A stretch of DNA of 64,000 bases, from NCBI RefSeq assembly GCF_000013705.1, contig NC_007947.1:868001-932000 (forward strand), given 5' to 3'. Both the position numbers and the translations under genes were made by a program. The notes under the pieces were generated by a model. That model searched no databases and had not been told where the DNA came from. It saw only the letters and a list, made by a program, of their open reading frames with translations. This document shows positions 45,125 through 54,110 of this stretch, in pieces. Within the stretch, counting starts at the first letter, position 1; every line of letters starts with the position of its first letter. Origin of the DNA: Methylobacillus flagellatus KT (lineage in GTDB: Bacteria; Pseudomonadota; Gammaproteobacteria; Burkholderiales; Methylophilaceae).

Positions 45125-45152
45125 CTTGAAATTCGTTTCGCTGCCCTTATAT
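45125..45152 (+). promoter_or_regulatory. Sigma-32-type heat-shock promoter of htpG
   Basis: CTTGAA at 45125-45130 is followed after 13 bases by CCCTTATAT, close to the sigma-32 consensus (CTTGAA, 13-15, CCCCATNT) as I recall it. It lies 42 bases ahead of htpG, a classic heat-shock gene. Context and match agree. Confidence 0.65.
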
Positions 45153-45193
45153 AGGCAACATTGTCGTTCAACTGCATAACGGGAGTGAGCAAG

Positions 45194-47080
45194 ATGTCCA
45201 CAGAGACACTACAGAAGGAAACCCTGGGTTTCCAGGCGGAAGTCAAACAGCTTCTGCAATTGATGATTCATTCGCTCTACAGCAATAAGGAAATCGTATT
45301 GCGCGAGTTGATTTCCAACGCCAGTGATGCCGCGGATAAGCTGCGATTCGAAGCACTGGCAGATAACAGCCTCTATGGCAATGACAGCGACCTCAAAATC
45401 CGTGTCAGCTTCGACAAGCAGGCGCGCACCATCACTATCTCCGATAACGGCATTGGCATGAGCCGCGAGGAGGTGATCAACAATATTGGCACTATTGCCA
45501 AGTCTGGCACCAAGGAATTCCTACAATCACTCACTGGCGACCAAGCCAAGGATGCCAACCTGATCGGCCAATTCGGCGTGGGCTTCTACTCTGCATTCAT
45601 TATTGCCGACAAAGTGACCCTGACCACCCGCCGTGCAGGCAGCAATGAGGCTGTGCGCTGGGAGTCCACCGGCGAGGGCGATTACACCCTGGAGCCTGCC
45701 GAGAAGGAAAGCCGCGGTACAGATATCGTTCTGCATTTGCGCGAAGGCGAAGATGAGTTCCTCAACGATTGGAAACTCAAATCCATTATCCGCAAGTATT
45801 CCGACCATATCACCCTGCCCATCGTCATGAAGAAATCCGAGTGGAAGGATGGCGAGCAAGTGCCGACGGATGAGGATGAAACCGTGAACAAGGCTTCTGC
45901 CTTGTGGGCGCGCAACAAGAGTGATATTTCCGAACAAGAATACCAGGAATTCTACAAGCACGTCTCACACGATTTCGAGAACCCGTTGACTTGGAGCCAT
46001 AACCGGGTGGAAGGCAAGCAGGAATACATTTCCCTGCTCTATATTCCTTCCAAGGCGCCGTTCGACCTCTATGACCGTGAGCGCCAGCACGGCATTAAGC
46101 TTTATGTGAAGCGCGTATTCATCATGGATGATGCCGAACAATTGATGCCGCAATATCTGCGCTTCGTGCGCGGCGTCATCGATAGCGCCGACCTGCCTCT
46201 GAACGTGTCGCGCGAGATCCTGCAACACTCCAAGGATATCGAGGCCATCAAGACCGCCTCCGTGAAACGCGTATTGAGCATGTTGGAAGACCTGGCCGAG
46301 AACAAGCCGGAAGAGTATGCCAAGTTCTGGAAAGAGTTTGGTCGCGTGCTCAAAGAGGGCCCAGGAGAAGATTTTGCCAACAAGGAACGCATTGCGGGTT
46401 TGTTGCGCTTCGCCAGCACGCATGCCGATACTGACGAACAGGTGGTTTCCTTCAAGGATTACATCGCCCGCATGAAGGAAGGGCAAGAGGCCATCTACTA
46501 TATTACCGCTGATAGCTTTGCTGCGGCCAAGCATAGTCCGCACCTCGAAATCTTCCGCAAGAAAGGCATTGAGGTCCTGCTGCTGTCAGATCGCGTCGAT
46601 GAGTGGCTGGTGAGCAGCCTGACCGAGTTCGATGGCAAGAAGCTGCAGTCTGTTGCCAAGGGCGACCTGGACTTGGGCAAGCTGGAAGATGAAGCCGAGA
46701 AGGAGCAGCAGAAAAAAACCGAGGACGAATACAAACCATTGGTCGAACGTATCCAGGCCGCACTGGGCGATAGCGTGAAAGAAGTACGCGTGACTCACCG
46801 CCTCACGGACTCCCCAGCTTGCCTGGTGGCGGGCGAACACGATCTATCCGGCAACCTGGAGCGCCTGCTCAAGGCTGCAGGCCAGAAAACGCCGGGCAGC
46901 AAGCCCATCCTCGAAATCAACCCCGATCACGGCATTGTGCAGCGCCTGAAGGATGTGACGGATGAGGCGAAATTTGCCGACTGGGCGCATCTTCTGTTTG
47001 ATCAGGCATTGTTGGCAGAGGGCGGCCAGCTGGAAGACCCAGCTGCTTTCGTGCGCCGCGTGAACGCGATGCTTGCCTGA
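45194..47080 (+). CDS. htpG: Molecular chaperone HtpG (Hsp90)
   Basis: HtpG is the bacterial Hsp90. The GHKL ATPase shows [28 protein letters not shown] and [16 protein letters not shown]. The middle domain ([10 protein letters not shown]) and C-terminal dimer domain follow. The chosen ATG after GGGAG gives 628 residues (E. coli 624); an upstream in-frame ATG at 45161 is less likely. Controlled by a probable heat-shock promoter and closed by a strong terminator. Confidence 0.97.
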   Translation: MSTETLQKETLGFQAEVKQLLQLMIHSLYSNKEIVLRELISNASDAADKLRFEALADNSLYGNDSDLKIRVSFDKQARTITISDNGIGMSREEVINNIGTIAKSGTKEFLQSLTGDQAKDANLIGQFGVGFYSAFIIADKVTLTTRRAGSNEAVRWESTGEGDYTLEPAEKESRGTDIVLHLREGEDEFLNDWKLKSIIRKYSDHITLPIVMKKSEWKDGEQVPTDEDETVNKASALWARNKSDISEQEYQEFYKHVSHDFENPLTWSHNRVEGKQEYISLLYIPSKAPFDLYDRERQHGIKLYVKRVFIMDDAEQLMPQYLRFVRGVIDSADLPLNVSREILQHSKDIEAIKTASVKRVLSMLEDLAENKPEEYAKFWKEFGRVLKEGPGEDFANKERIAGLLRFASTHADTDEQVVSFKDYIARMKEGQEAIYYITADSFAAAKHSPHLEIFRKKGIEVLLLSDRVDEWLVSSLTEFDGKKLQSVAKGDLDLGKLEDEAEKEQQKKTEDEYKPLVERIQAALGDSVKEVRVTHRLTDSPACLVAGEHDLSGNLERLLKAAGQKTPGSKPILEINPDHGIVQRLKDVTDEAKFADWAHLLFDQALLAEGGQLEDPAAFVRRVNAMLA

Positions 47081-47104
47081 GCCCGCAACGTCAGGTCAGC
47101 ATTG

Positions 47105-47143
47105 AAAAAACCGCCATTGGCCCTTGGTCAACGGCGGTTTTTT
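47105..47143 (+). terminator. Terminator after htpG
   Basis: AAAAAACCGCC pairs with GGCGGTTTTTT around a partly paired TTGGCCCTTGGTCAA loop. The right side overlaps the -35 region of the next gene's promoter. Confidence 0.9.
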
Positions 47144-47153
47144 ATTGTATAAT
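47125..47153 (+). promoter_or_regulatory. Candidate sigma-70 promoter of rpsD
   Basis: A perfect TATAAT at 47148-47153 has TTGGTC 17 bases upstream. It overlaps the end of the htpG terminator. It would give a leader of about 170 bases before the S4 gene. Confidence 0.55.
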
Positions 47154-47159
47154 CCGCCG

Positions 47160-47245
47160 CTTCGCATAAGCCGTTGAGCGTATGCGAAGGTTCGTAGTGT
47201 GCAGGTATGCTATGCCTTCGGGCGTGGTGATAGCGTCGAGCTATC
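47160..47245 (+). promoter_or_regulatory. Structured leader of the rpsD mRNA
   Basis: The leader holds a nine-base perfect stem (CTTCGCATA at 47160-47168 with TATGCGAAG at 47181-47189) and a six-base stem (GATAGC/GCTATC at 47229-47245). S4 is known in E. coli to repress its own operon through a structured mRNA. A similar autogenous control here is an inference. No open frame lies in the leader. Confidence 0.4.
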
Positions 47246-47327
47246 CATTCCGTGCGTGATTGCCGGGGTGCAGGAAGCGAAGTGTCAGGTCAGCCTGATC
47301 AAACCAACTAATGAGGAGTTTTAAAGA

Positions 47328-47945
47328 ATGTCTAGATTCACCGGCCCACGTCTTAAAGTAATGCGCGCACTTGGTATTGATCTGCCTGGCTTGTCCCGCA
47401 AGACCATAGAGGCACGCCCAACCCCTCCTGGCCAGCATGGTGCCAAGAATACACGCCGCAAGAAGTCCGACTTCGGTGTCAAGCTGCAGGAAAAGCAAAA
47501 GCTGCGTTTCAATTACGGCCTCTCAGAAAAGCAACTGCGTCGCCTGATGGTGGATGCGCGCAAGGGCAAATCCCCTACCGGCGAAACATTGCTGCAACTG
47601 TTGGAGCGTCGCTTGGATAATGTGGTCTTCCGCGCAGGTTTCGCACCAACGATTGCCGCTGCCCGCCAACTGGTTACCCATCGCCATGTAATGTTGAACG
47701 GCAAGTCCGTCAACATCCCCTCTATTCGCGTGCGTGTGGGTGATGAAATATCACTGAAAGCGAGCAGCACCAAACTGCCTATCGTAGTGGAAACATTGGC
47801 CAACCCACCTTTGACACGCCCTGAATGGATCTCCTGGGCTGAGCAAAGCCAGCAGGCCAAGGTTGCGCATCTGCCGGCAGCGGAAGATGTGCCGTTCCCA
47901 GTTGATGTTCAGCAGGTTGTCGAGTATTACGCTAACCGTCTGTAA
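47328..47945 (+). CDS. rpsD: 30S ribosomal protein S4, divergent paralogue
   Basis: This 205-residue protein has the S4 framework: RFTGPRLKVMRALGIDLPGL, PPGQHGAKNTRRK, KQKLRFNYGLSEKQLR, the S4 RNA-binding domain with LLQLLERRLDNVVFRAGF, and RQLVTHRHVMLNGKSVNIPS. It has no cysteine at all, unlike zinc-binding S4 forms. It stands alone rather than in the alpha operon with rpsM, rpsK and rpoA, and differs from the usual betaproteobacterial S4. Some bacteria keep a second rpsD copy like this. A GAGGAG ribosome binding site lies upstream. Confidence 0.9.
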   Translation: MSRFTGPRLKVMRALGIDLPGLSRKTIEARPTPPGQHGAKNTRRKKSDFGVKLQEKQKLRFNYGLSEKQLRRLMVDARKGKSPTGETLLQLLERRLDNVVFRAGFAPTIAAARQLVTHRHVMLNGKSVNIPSIRVRVGDEISLKASSTKLPIVVETLANPPLTRPEWISWAEQSQQAKVAHLPAAEDVPFPVDVQQVVEYYANRL

Positions 47946-47962
47946 TTTTTGACAGGAATTTC

Positions 47963-47988
47963 AAAAGGCCGCAATTGCGGCCTTTTTT
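47963..47988. terminator. Terminator after rpsD
   Basis: A perfect palindrome AAAAGGCCGCAATTGCGGCC is followed by six T. The A run before it could allow use in the reverse direction as well. Confidence 0.9.
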
Positions 47989-48087
47989 ATTGCTGAAAGC
48001 CCGCAACATGATGCCATTCGACTTAGGGATAGCAAATAAGAATAATTAAGGAGTAGGCGTAATTAACTGATAGAATGCGTATTATTC

Positions 48088-48120
48088 TTGACTACATATA
48101 TGAGAATAGTTATCATTTTT
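48088..48120 (+). promoter_or_regulatory. Promoter with Fur box ahead of the tonB operon
   Basis: TTGACT at 48088-48093 and TATCAT at 48111-48116 are 17 bases apart. A Fur-like 19-mer (GAGAATAGTTATCATTTTT at 48102-48120) overlaps the -10, with 13 of 19 matches to the Fur consensus by my count. Iron-bound Fur would block it, as usual for tonB-exbBD. Confidence 0.65.
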
Positions 48121-48175
48121 CGCTCGTGTTGCAGGGTGCTTGGCACCGTTGGTTGCAACCTAAACAACGAGCGGG

Positions 48176-48421
48176 ATGATGATGAAGACAGCGAACAATT
48201 GTAGGCGTGTAGTGCTTGCTGGAGCTGAAGGATGCAGGGTGTTGTACTGTGAGGAGTGTAATGTCATGGAAATTGAAGTCGGCGCATTGAGTCTGCGCCT
48301 GGAAGATCATGCATTCAACTCGTTTGCTGAAATGATTCAGGAAGCGGCCACCCGCTTGGCAATATACACTGCCAACAAGTCCCATAGTCAATTTGCAACC
48401 AGCATCAAAAATGTCCACTGA
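48176..48421 (+). CDS. Small cysteine-containing protein leading the tonB operon
   Basis: This 81-residue protein (up to three Met codons possible at the start; GAGCGGG precedes them) holds CRVLYCEECNVME, a CxxxxCxxC cluster that may bind a metal, and a helical C-terminal half (NSFAEMIQEAATRLAIY). Its stop overlaps the tonB start by 11 bases. It is the first gene after the Fur-type promoter, so a role in iron handling or regulation is likely. I recall similar short proteins next to tonB genes in betaproteobacteria; no function known. Confidence 0.7.
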   Translation: MMMKTANNCRRVVLAGAEGCRVLYCEECNVMEIEVGALSLRLEDHAFNSFAEMIQEAATRLAIYTANKSHSQFATSIKNVH

Positions 48422-49238
48422 ATCTGCACTGGCACGTCTTTCAAAAGAGCAATATATTGAGGGGCAATTGAGTCAGACATCAACTCGCAATCTAGTTCCA
48501 AAGCGGACTCCCAGGACACCAGACGCACAGCACTTTTCTGTCAAGGCGTTGATTGTCACTATCTTGGTTCATGCCGCAGTGTTTACCGCATTGATCATTG
48601 CTTCCACCCGTGAGCCTCACCGGGAAGAGTCCGCGCCGCCTATCATGGTCAGTCTGGTACAGAGCCCAGAGCCTGTGCCTGAGGTAGCGATTACTGAACC
48701 GGAGCCTCAGCCTACACCTAAGCCGCCCCAGCCCAAGCCGAAACCAAAGCCCAAACCCAAGGTAGTGGATAAGCCTGTCCCCATTGAGGCTCCACAGCCT
48801 GTGGAGCAGGTGGAGGAGGTCAGGGAGGAGGTGTCGGAGCCACAACCGCAGGAAGCGCAGCAGGCCCCTTCGCAGGCGCCAGTCCAAGATGCGCCAGTGG
48901 TTGCTGAAAGGATAGAGCCGGTGCCGCCGCCAGAGCCAAAAGAACAGCCTATCCCGGAAGTGGCGATCAGCGGGGTCTCGTATTCGCACCAGGAAATTCC
49001 TGTTTATCCTGCCATGTCCAGGAGGCTGGGAGAACAAGGGGTCGTGATGTTGCGGATACTGATTTCTGAAACGGGCGTGCCTGAGTCCATTGAGATTGAA
49101 AGCAGCAGTGGTTCGGAGCGTCTCGACAAGGCTGCACTGGAGGCGACCAAGAAATCGAGGTTCAATCCATACAAGCGTAACAACAAGCCGATGAAGGTCT
49201 CCGTGATTGCGCCCGTCCGGTTCTCAATTGCGGATTAG
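48411..49238 (+). CDS. tonB: Energy transducer TonB
   Basis: TonB spans the periplasm to pass energy to outer-membrane receptors. The protein has a cytoplasmic N-terminus of about 45 residues, one span (ALIVTILVHAAVFTALIIAS), a long Pro/Lys/Glu linker (KPPQPKPKPKPKPK and EPQPQEAQQAP) and a C-terminal TonB domain (YPAMSRRLGEQGVVMLRILI, LDKAALEATKKSRFNPY). The N-terminus is longer than in E. coli. It starts inside the end of the preceding small gene. Confidence 0.93.
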   Translation: MSTESALARLSKEQYIEGQLSQTSTRNLVPKRTPRTPDAQHFSVKALIVTILVHAAVFTALIIASTREPHREESAPPIMVSLVQSPEPVPEVAITEPEPQPTPKPPQPKPKPKPKPKVVDKPVPIEAPQPVEQVEEVREEVSEPQPQEAQQAPSQAPVQDAPVVAERIEPVPPPEPKEQPIPEVAISGVSYSHQEIPVYPAMSRRLGEQGVVMLRILISETGVPESIEIESSSGSERLDKAALEATKKSRFNPYKRNNKPMKVSVIAPVRFSIAD

Positions 49239-49287
49239 CAAGTTCAACCAGGTTAGTCACACTTTAAATAAATAGGATTAATGCAAT

Positions 49288-50037
49288 ATGGAAAATGCAT
49301 ACGAATTTAACAGCTTGGATTTCATTTTGGACGGTGGCCCGGTTTCCATCCTGGTTGCAGTGGTGCTTGTCTTCATGTCGGTGGCAAGCTGGTATCTCAT
49401 GGTGGTGAAGTTCTATCAGGCCTTGACCATTCGCAGCGCTAACCGGGAATACAGCAACAGTTTCTGGCAGGCATCCTCGATTGAGTCGGCATTGCGCCAT
49501 GACAGCGGCGAGACCATTGTTTCCCGCGTCGCGAACCAGGCAGTGGATGCAGCCGAGCACCACCAGTCTCATGTCGGCAGCAACGTGGAAGATGCCTGCA
49601 ACAAAGATGAATTCATTGCCCGTGCCATGCGCCGTCAGATTTCCGCTGAGAGCGAACGTCTTGATTATGGCTTGACCATGCTGGCATCGGTAGGCAGTGT
49701 CGCGCCTTTTGTCGGTTTGTTCGGTACGGTATGGGGTATTTACCATGCGTTGGCGAGTATTAGCCAAAGCGGGCAGGCGACTCTGGACAAGGTGGCCGGT
49801 CCGGTGGGTGAAGCCTTGATTATGACGGCTTTAGGCCTGGCGGTGGCGATTCCTGCCGTCTTGGCCTATAACGCGCTGGTGCGCCGCAATCGCCTGATTC
49901 TGAGCGAGGTCGAGGCTTTCGCTAATGACTTGCACATTTTGTTGACCACTGGCGCTCCATTGAATCCCAGCAGCAAGACCACGGCAGGCGTGGCCGCTGT
50001 CCGTACTGGAGCCAAGCTGAAAGAGGTGACAGCATGA
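49288..50037 (+). CDS. exbB: ExbB, proton channel of the TonB system
   Basis: This 249-residue MotA/TolQ/ExbB protein has three spans: at about 17-37 (SILVAVVLVFMSVASWYLMV), 130-150 (MLASVGSVAPFVGLFGTVWG) and 170-190 (ALIMTALGLAVAIPAVLAYN). The TM2/TM3 motifs VGLFGTVWGIYHAL and IMTALGLAVAIPA are canonical. It forms the pentamer around ExbD. Its stop overlaps exbD (ATGA). Confidence 0.94.
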   Translation: MENAYEFNSLDFILDGGPVSILVAVVLVFMSVASWYLMVVKFYQALTIRSANREYSNSFWQASSIESALRHDSGETIVSRVANQAVDAAEHHQSHVGSNVEDACNKDEFIARAMRRQISAESERLDYGLTMLASVGSVAPFVGLFGTVWGIYHALASISQSGQATLDKVAGPVGEALIMTALGLAVAIPAVLAYNALVRRNRLILSEVEAFANDLHILLTTGAPLNPSSKTTAGVAAVRTGAKLKEVTA

Positions 50038-50459
50038 TGGCAGGCGGTGGAGTCGGTGGCGCGGAGGGCGGCAACCGTCCCATGTCGGAGATCAATACCA
50101 CGCCGCTTGTAGATGTGATGCTGGTATTGCTGGTGATCTTCATCATCACCGCTCCCTTGTTGACTCATGCGGTCAAGATTGATTTGCCCCAGGCGACCAG
50201 TCAGCCTTCCCCGGAAAAGCCTGATATTATCGATATCGCGATTGATGGTGCTGGCACCATGTATTGGAATGACCAGGCCGTTACACTCGAAGAGCTGAAT
50301 GCCAGGCTGCATGAGGTGGCTGACAAGGACCCTCAGCCGGAGCTGCATATCCGTGCAGACAAGGAGACAAGGTATCAAGTGCTTGCTGAAGTCATGGCGT
50401 ATGCCCAGAATGCAGGTGTACAAAAGCTGGGTTTCGTGAGTGATCCCACTCCAAAGTAA
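50034..50459 (+). CDS. exbD: ExbD, TonB system motor subunit
   Basis: This 141-residue protein has one N-terminal span with the essential Asp (MSEINTTPLVDVMLVLLVIF) and a periplasmic ExbD/TolR domain (DIAIDGAGTMYWNDQAVTLE, LHIRADKETRYQVLAEVM). Together with ExbB and TonB it uses the proton gradient for receptor energising. It is the last gene of the operon; a terminator follows. Confidence 0.94.
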   Translation: MMAGGGVGGAEGGNRPMSEINTTPLVDVMLVLLVIFIITAPLLTHAVKIDLPQATSQPSPEKPDIIDIAIDGAGTMYWNDQAVTLEELNARLHEVADKDPQPELHIRADKETRYQVLAEVMAYAQNAGVQKLGFVSDPTPK

Positions 50460-50471
50460 CTTTAGGTGTGT

Positions 50472-50511
50472 AAAGTAAAAAGCCGGCGATGACCGGCTTT
50501 TTACTTTTTTG
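50472..50511. terminator. Strong terminator after exbD
   Basis: A 15-base perfect stem (AAAGTAAAAAGCCGG with its mirror) and a six-base CGATGA loop are followed by further T. Confidence 0.93.
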
Positions 50512-50782
50512 TCACTCAGTTCCCCTGATAAGGTCTCATTTCAATCCGCTTCTTGCCATCACTGTTCAACTTTCTGCCACTATTGTAGTCTTGTAAAGAG
50601 TTCACCTGTTGTAAGCGCGTGGAGTTGGTCATGCGCGCAATACGACTCCCGGATGGCCTGATTTTTGCTCGCTGAACAATGAGAGTGCTAGGTTCGCGAG
50701 AATTTCATGTTGGTCATTCAATATGGGTTCCCACACTCAAGCCAACGGGTGGCATTTTGTAAACTCACATGGAAAGACGCCA
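50512..50782. other. Gene-free region before glgP
   Basis: About 270 bases without a supported gene. No strong -10/-35 pair was found. In-frame Met codons at 50723 and after lead into glgP but are unlikely starts. It probably carries the glgP promoter and leader. Confidence 0.5.
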
Positions 50783-53263
50783 ATGACTGCTGCAAAAGAA
50801 TCTAACAAGCCGAAAGCCTCCACGCTTGTGATTACCACCGAGAAGACCCCGATAGCACAAGCATTGCAGAATCACCTGATTTTTTCTGCGTTCAAGACCA
50901 GTGAAGCTTCCACGCCCCGTGACTGGTATGTGGCGACCGGATATACCATACGTGACCATGTCGTCGAACGCTGGGTCAAAACTGCTGAGGCATACAATGC
51001 CCAGGATCCTAAGCGAGTGTATTACCTTTCTCTGGAGTTCCTGCTTGGCCGCATGCTGCAAAATGCTGCACTGAATCTGGGCATCGAGGGTGAAGTGGCT
51101 GAGGGCTTGAAGACGCTGGGACACAAACTGGAGGATGTCGTCGAGCTGGAAAACGATGCTGCGCTGGGAAATGGCGGCTTAGGGCGCTTGGCTGCGTGCT
51201 TCTTGGACTCCATGGCGAGCATGGATATTCCTGGGACAGGCTATGGCATCCGCTATGAATATGGGATGTTCCGCCAGTCAATCAGCCAGGGGCAACAGGT
51301 GGAAAATCCAGACAATTGGCTGCGGTACGGCAATATCTGGGAGTTTCAACGACCAGAAAGCCAGTATCCAGTAAGGTTTTATGGCAGGGTGGTGGAGTTC
51401 CCGACTGCCAAGGGCATGGAATACCACTGGGTGGATGCGGAAAGCGTGCTCGCCATTGCCTATGACATGCCGGTACCAGGCTACGACACAGAGACCGTGA
51501 ACACCCTCCGCTTATGGTCGGCCAAGGCGGCGCGTGAATTCGATCTTGCGCATTTCAACGAAGGCAACTATGAAAAGGCCGTCGAAGAGCGTAATGCCTA
51601 CGAGAATATCTCCAAGGTGCTTTATCCTAACGATACCTCCGTATTGGGTAAGGAGCTGCGCCTGAAGCAACAGTATTTCTTCGTTTCGGCCTCGATCCAG
51701 GATATCTTGCGCCGCTTCTTGGCCAAGCACGACGATTGGAGCGTGTTGCCGGACAAGGTGGCGATCCAGCTCAACGATACGCATCCCGCGATTGCCGTGG
51801 CCGAGCTGATGTATCAGCTGGTGGATGTGCATCACCTGGACTGGGACAAGGCATGGAAAATCAGTGAAAAGGTATTTGCCTATACCAACCATACCTTGAT
51901 GCCGGAAGCACTCGAGACCTGGTCGGTGGAGATGTTCGGCAGGCTACTGCCACGGCATTTGGGTATCATCTACCGTATCAATCATGAGTTCCTGCAGATG
52001 GTAAACCACAAATTCCCTGGCGATACCGATTTGCTCAGGCGCGTGTCTATTATTGATGAGGAGCATGGACGCCGCGTGCGCATGGCGCACCTAGCCGTAA
52101 TTGGCAGCCATACCGTCAACGGGGTGGCTGCCTTGCACAGCGAGCTGTTGAAATCGACCTTGTTTGCCGATTTCAACCGCATTTTCCCCGGGCGCTTCAT
52201 CAATATTACCAATGGCATTACCCCCCGTCGCTGGCTCAATCAATGCAATCCCGGATTGACCAAGCTGTTGGAAAGCGTCATCGGCAAGGATTTCCACCAT
52301 GACCTCTATAAGCTGCGCGCATTGGAGCCATTGGCTGACGATGCCGATTTCCGTAAAGCGTTCCATGCGGTGAAATTGGCGAACAAGGAGCGGCTTGCCA
52401 AGCGGATTGAGCAAGTGACAGGCGTCAGGCTCAACCCTGCTGCCTTGTTCGATGTGCAGATCAAGCGCATACATGAATACAAGCGCCAGCTGCTGAATGT
52501 GCTTCACATCGTGACCTTGTACAACCGTATCCGTAGCGGGCATGTCAAGGACATCACGCCACGCGCCGTGATTTTTGGTGGCAAGGCAGCGCCGGGCTAT
52601 TGGATGGCCAAGCTCATTATCCGCTTGATCAACGACGTGGCTTCTATTGTCAATGAGGATCCTGCCGTGGGGGATAAGCTCAAGGTCGTGTTCTACCCGA
52701 ATTACGAGGTGTCGGCAGCGGAGCTTTTGTTTCCGGGTAGCGATCTTTCCGAACAAATATCCACCGCCGGCACCGAGGCGTCGGGCACCGGCAACATGAA
52801 AATGGCCCTGAATGGCGCCCTTACCATCGGAACGCTGGATGGTGCCAATGTGGAAATCCGCGAGGAGGTCGGGGAGGACAATATTTTCATTTTCGGCCTG
52901 ACCACCCAACAAGTGGCGGAGCTGAAAGCCAATCATTACAACCCGTGGGACTACTACCATGGCAACCCCGAGTTGAAGCAGGCTCTGGACATGATCACCA
53001 ACGGCTTTTTCTCCGTCGATGAACCAGATCGTTATCGTGCCATCGGGGAGGCTTTGCTGCAAAACGGGGATCAATACCTGCTGCTGGCCGATTATGCGAG
53101 TTATATCGACACCCAGGATGCGGTGGGCCAGCTATACAGGGACAAGGATGAGTGGAACCGTCGGGCGATCCTCAATGTCGCGCGTATCGGCAAGTTCTCG
53201 AGTGATCGCACCATTGGTGAGTACGTAGAGAAAGTCTGGCACGTCAAACCCGTGCAACATTAA
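50783..53263 (+). CDS. glgP: Glycogen/alpha-glucan phosphorylase
   Basis: The enzyme releases glucose-1-phosphate from glycogen or maltodextrin. The N-terminal catalytic part has VYYLSLEFLLGRML, ALGNGGLGRLAACFLDS and the substrate loop; the C-terminal part has the PLP-binding EASGTGNMKMALNGA and TIGTLDGANVEI. The start after GGAAAG gives 826 residues, near E. coli GlgP (815). No glgA, B or C gene is visible in the window, so it stands apart from a glycogen operon. Confidence 0.95.
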   Translation: MTAAKESNKPKASTLVITTEKTPIAQALQNHLIFSAFKTSEASTPRDWYVATGYTIRDHVVERWVKTAEAYNAQDPKRVYYLSLEFLLGRMLQNAALNLGIEGEVAEGLKTLGHKLEDVVELENDAALGNGGLGRLAACFLDSMASMDIPGTGYGIRYEYGMFRQSISQGQQVENPDNWLRYGNIWEFQRPESQYPVRFYGRVVEFPTAKGMEYHWVDAESVLAIAYDMPVPGYDTETVNTLRLWSAKAAREFDLAHFNEGNYEKAVEERNAYENISKVLYPNDTSVLGKELRLKQQYFFVSASIQDILRRFLAKHDDWSVLPDKVAIQLNDTHPAIAVAELMYQLVDVHHLDWDKAWKISEKVFAYTNHTLMPEALETWSVEMFGRLLPRHLGIIYRINHEFLQMVNHKFPGDTDLLRRVSIIDEEHGRRVRMAHLAVIGSHTVNGVAALHSELLKSTLFADFNRIFPGRFINITNGITPRRWLNQCNPGLTKLLESVIGKDFHHDLYKLRALEPLADDADFRKAFHAVKLANKERLAKRIEQVTGVRLNPAALFDVQIKRIHEYKRQLLNVLHIVTLYNRIRSGHVKDITPRAVIFGGKAAPGYWMAKLIIRLINDVASIVNEDPAVGDKLKVVFYPNYEVSAAELLFPGSDLSEQISTAGTEASGTGNMKMALNGALTIGTLDGANVEIREEVGEDNIFIFGLTTQQVAELKANHYNPWDYYHGNPELKQALDMITNGFFSVDEPDRYRAIGEALLQNGDQYLLLADYASYIDTQDAVGQLYRDKDEWNRRAILNVARIGKFSSDRTIGEYVEKVWHVKPVQH

Positions 53264-53344
53264 GCGGCAATACTTGTGCGCATGGTTGTGTGTTGCGGAG
53301 TAAAATGCTGAGCTAACCTTGTGGACCATCTTCTGGGAGGAACC

Positions 53345-54025
53345 ATGCGTCATCTTGTGACTGCATTATCATTTGCCATTTTTTCCACCCATGCGGCTGC
53401 GCTGGATCTGGGCAGCATCAGCAATGCCGATGCCAGCCAGGGACTCAAGCAGGCGCTGATGCAAGGGGCAGAGCGCGCGGTCACCCAGCTGGGACAGGCC
53501 GGGGGATTTCTCGATAACCCGGAGGTCAGGATTCCTCTGCCTGAATCTATGCAGAAGGCAGAAAAGGCCATGCGCATGTTCGGCATGGGCAAGCAGGCGG
53601 ACGAGCTGGTACTGAAAATGAACCAGGCCGCGGAAGCCGCAGTCCCTGAAGCCAAGGCATTGCTCGTGAATTCAGTCAAACAGATGAGTGTGCAGGACGC
53701 CAAGGATATTCTGACTGGCGGGCAGGATTCTGCCACACAGTATTTTCGCAGAACCACGTCAGCCTCGATGGCGGAGAAATTCCTGCCTATCGTGAAAAAC
53801 GCAACGCAAAATGTGGAGCTGGCACAGCAATACAATAAGTTTGCCGAAATGGGCAGCAAGTACGGATTGGTCGGCAAGGACCAGGCCAACATTGAGCAGT
53901 ATGTCACCCAGAAGGCGCTAGACGGGGTTTATCGTATGATGGCCGAGGAGGAAAAGGCCATCCGCCAGGATCCGATGGGGCAGGCCAGCAATCTGCTCAA
54001 GAAAGTTTTCAGCGCCGTTAAGTAA
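53345..54025 (+). CDS. DUF4197 family exported protein
   Basis: The 226-residue precursor has a signal peptide (MRHLVTALSFAIFSTHAAA) after GGGAGG. The mature sequence matches the DUF4197 pattern: LKQALMQGAERAVTQLGQ, PLPESMQKAEKAMRMFGMGK, DAKDILTGGQDSATQYFR and KALDGVYRMMAEEE. Mostly helical; function unknown, probably periplasmic. Confidence 0.85.
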   Translation: MRHLVTALSFAIFSTHAAALDLGSISNADASQGLKQALMQGAERAVTQLGQAGGFLDNPEVRIPLPESMQKAEKAMRMFGMGKQADELVLKMNQAAEAAVPEAKALLVNSVKQMSVQDAKDILTGGQDSATQYFRRTTSASMAEKFLPIVKNATQNVELAQQYNKFAEMGSKYGLVGKDQANIEQYVTQKALDGVYRMMAEEEKAIRQDPMGQASNLLKKVFSAVK

Positions 54026-54110
54026 CCTTGCTTTTTTATCTCCCGGCGCCTGAGAGAGAACTAACGCCGGGAAAGTGTTCTAACCACATATTTGTGATGC
54101 GGGGAGGAAC

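Noticed and set aside
47251..47327. Zur box before the cysteine-free S4 gene
   Set aside because: No Zur-like palindrome could be found in the promoter or leader, so zinc control is not claimed.
52091..53074. 327-codon minus-strand frame inside glgP
   Set aside because: Antisense shadow of a conserved GC-rich gene; low-order sequence with many His and Gln and no motif.
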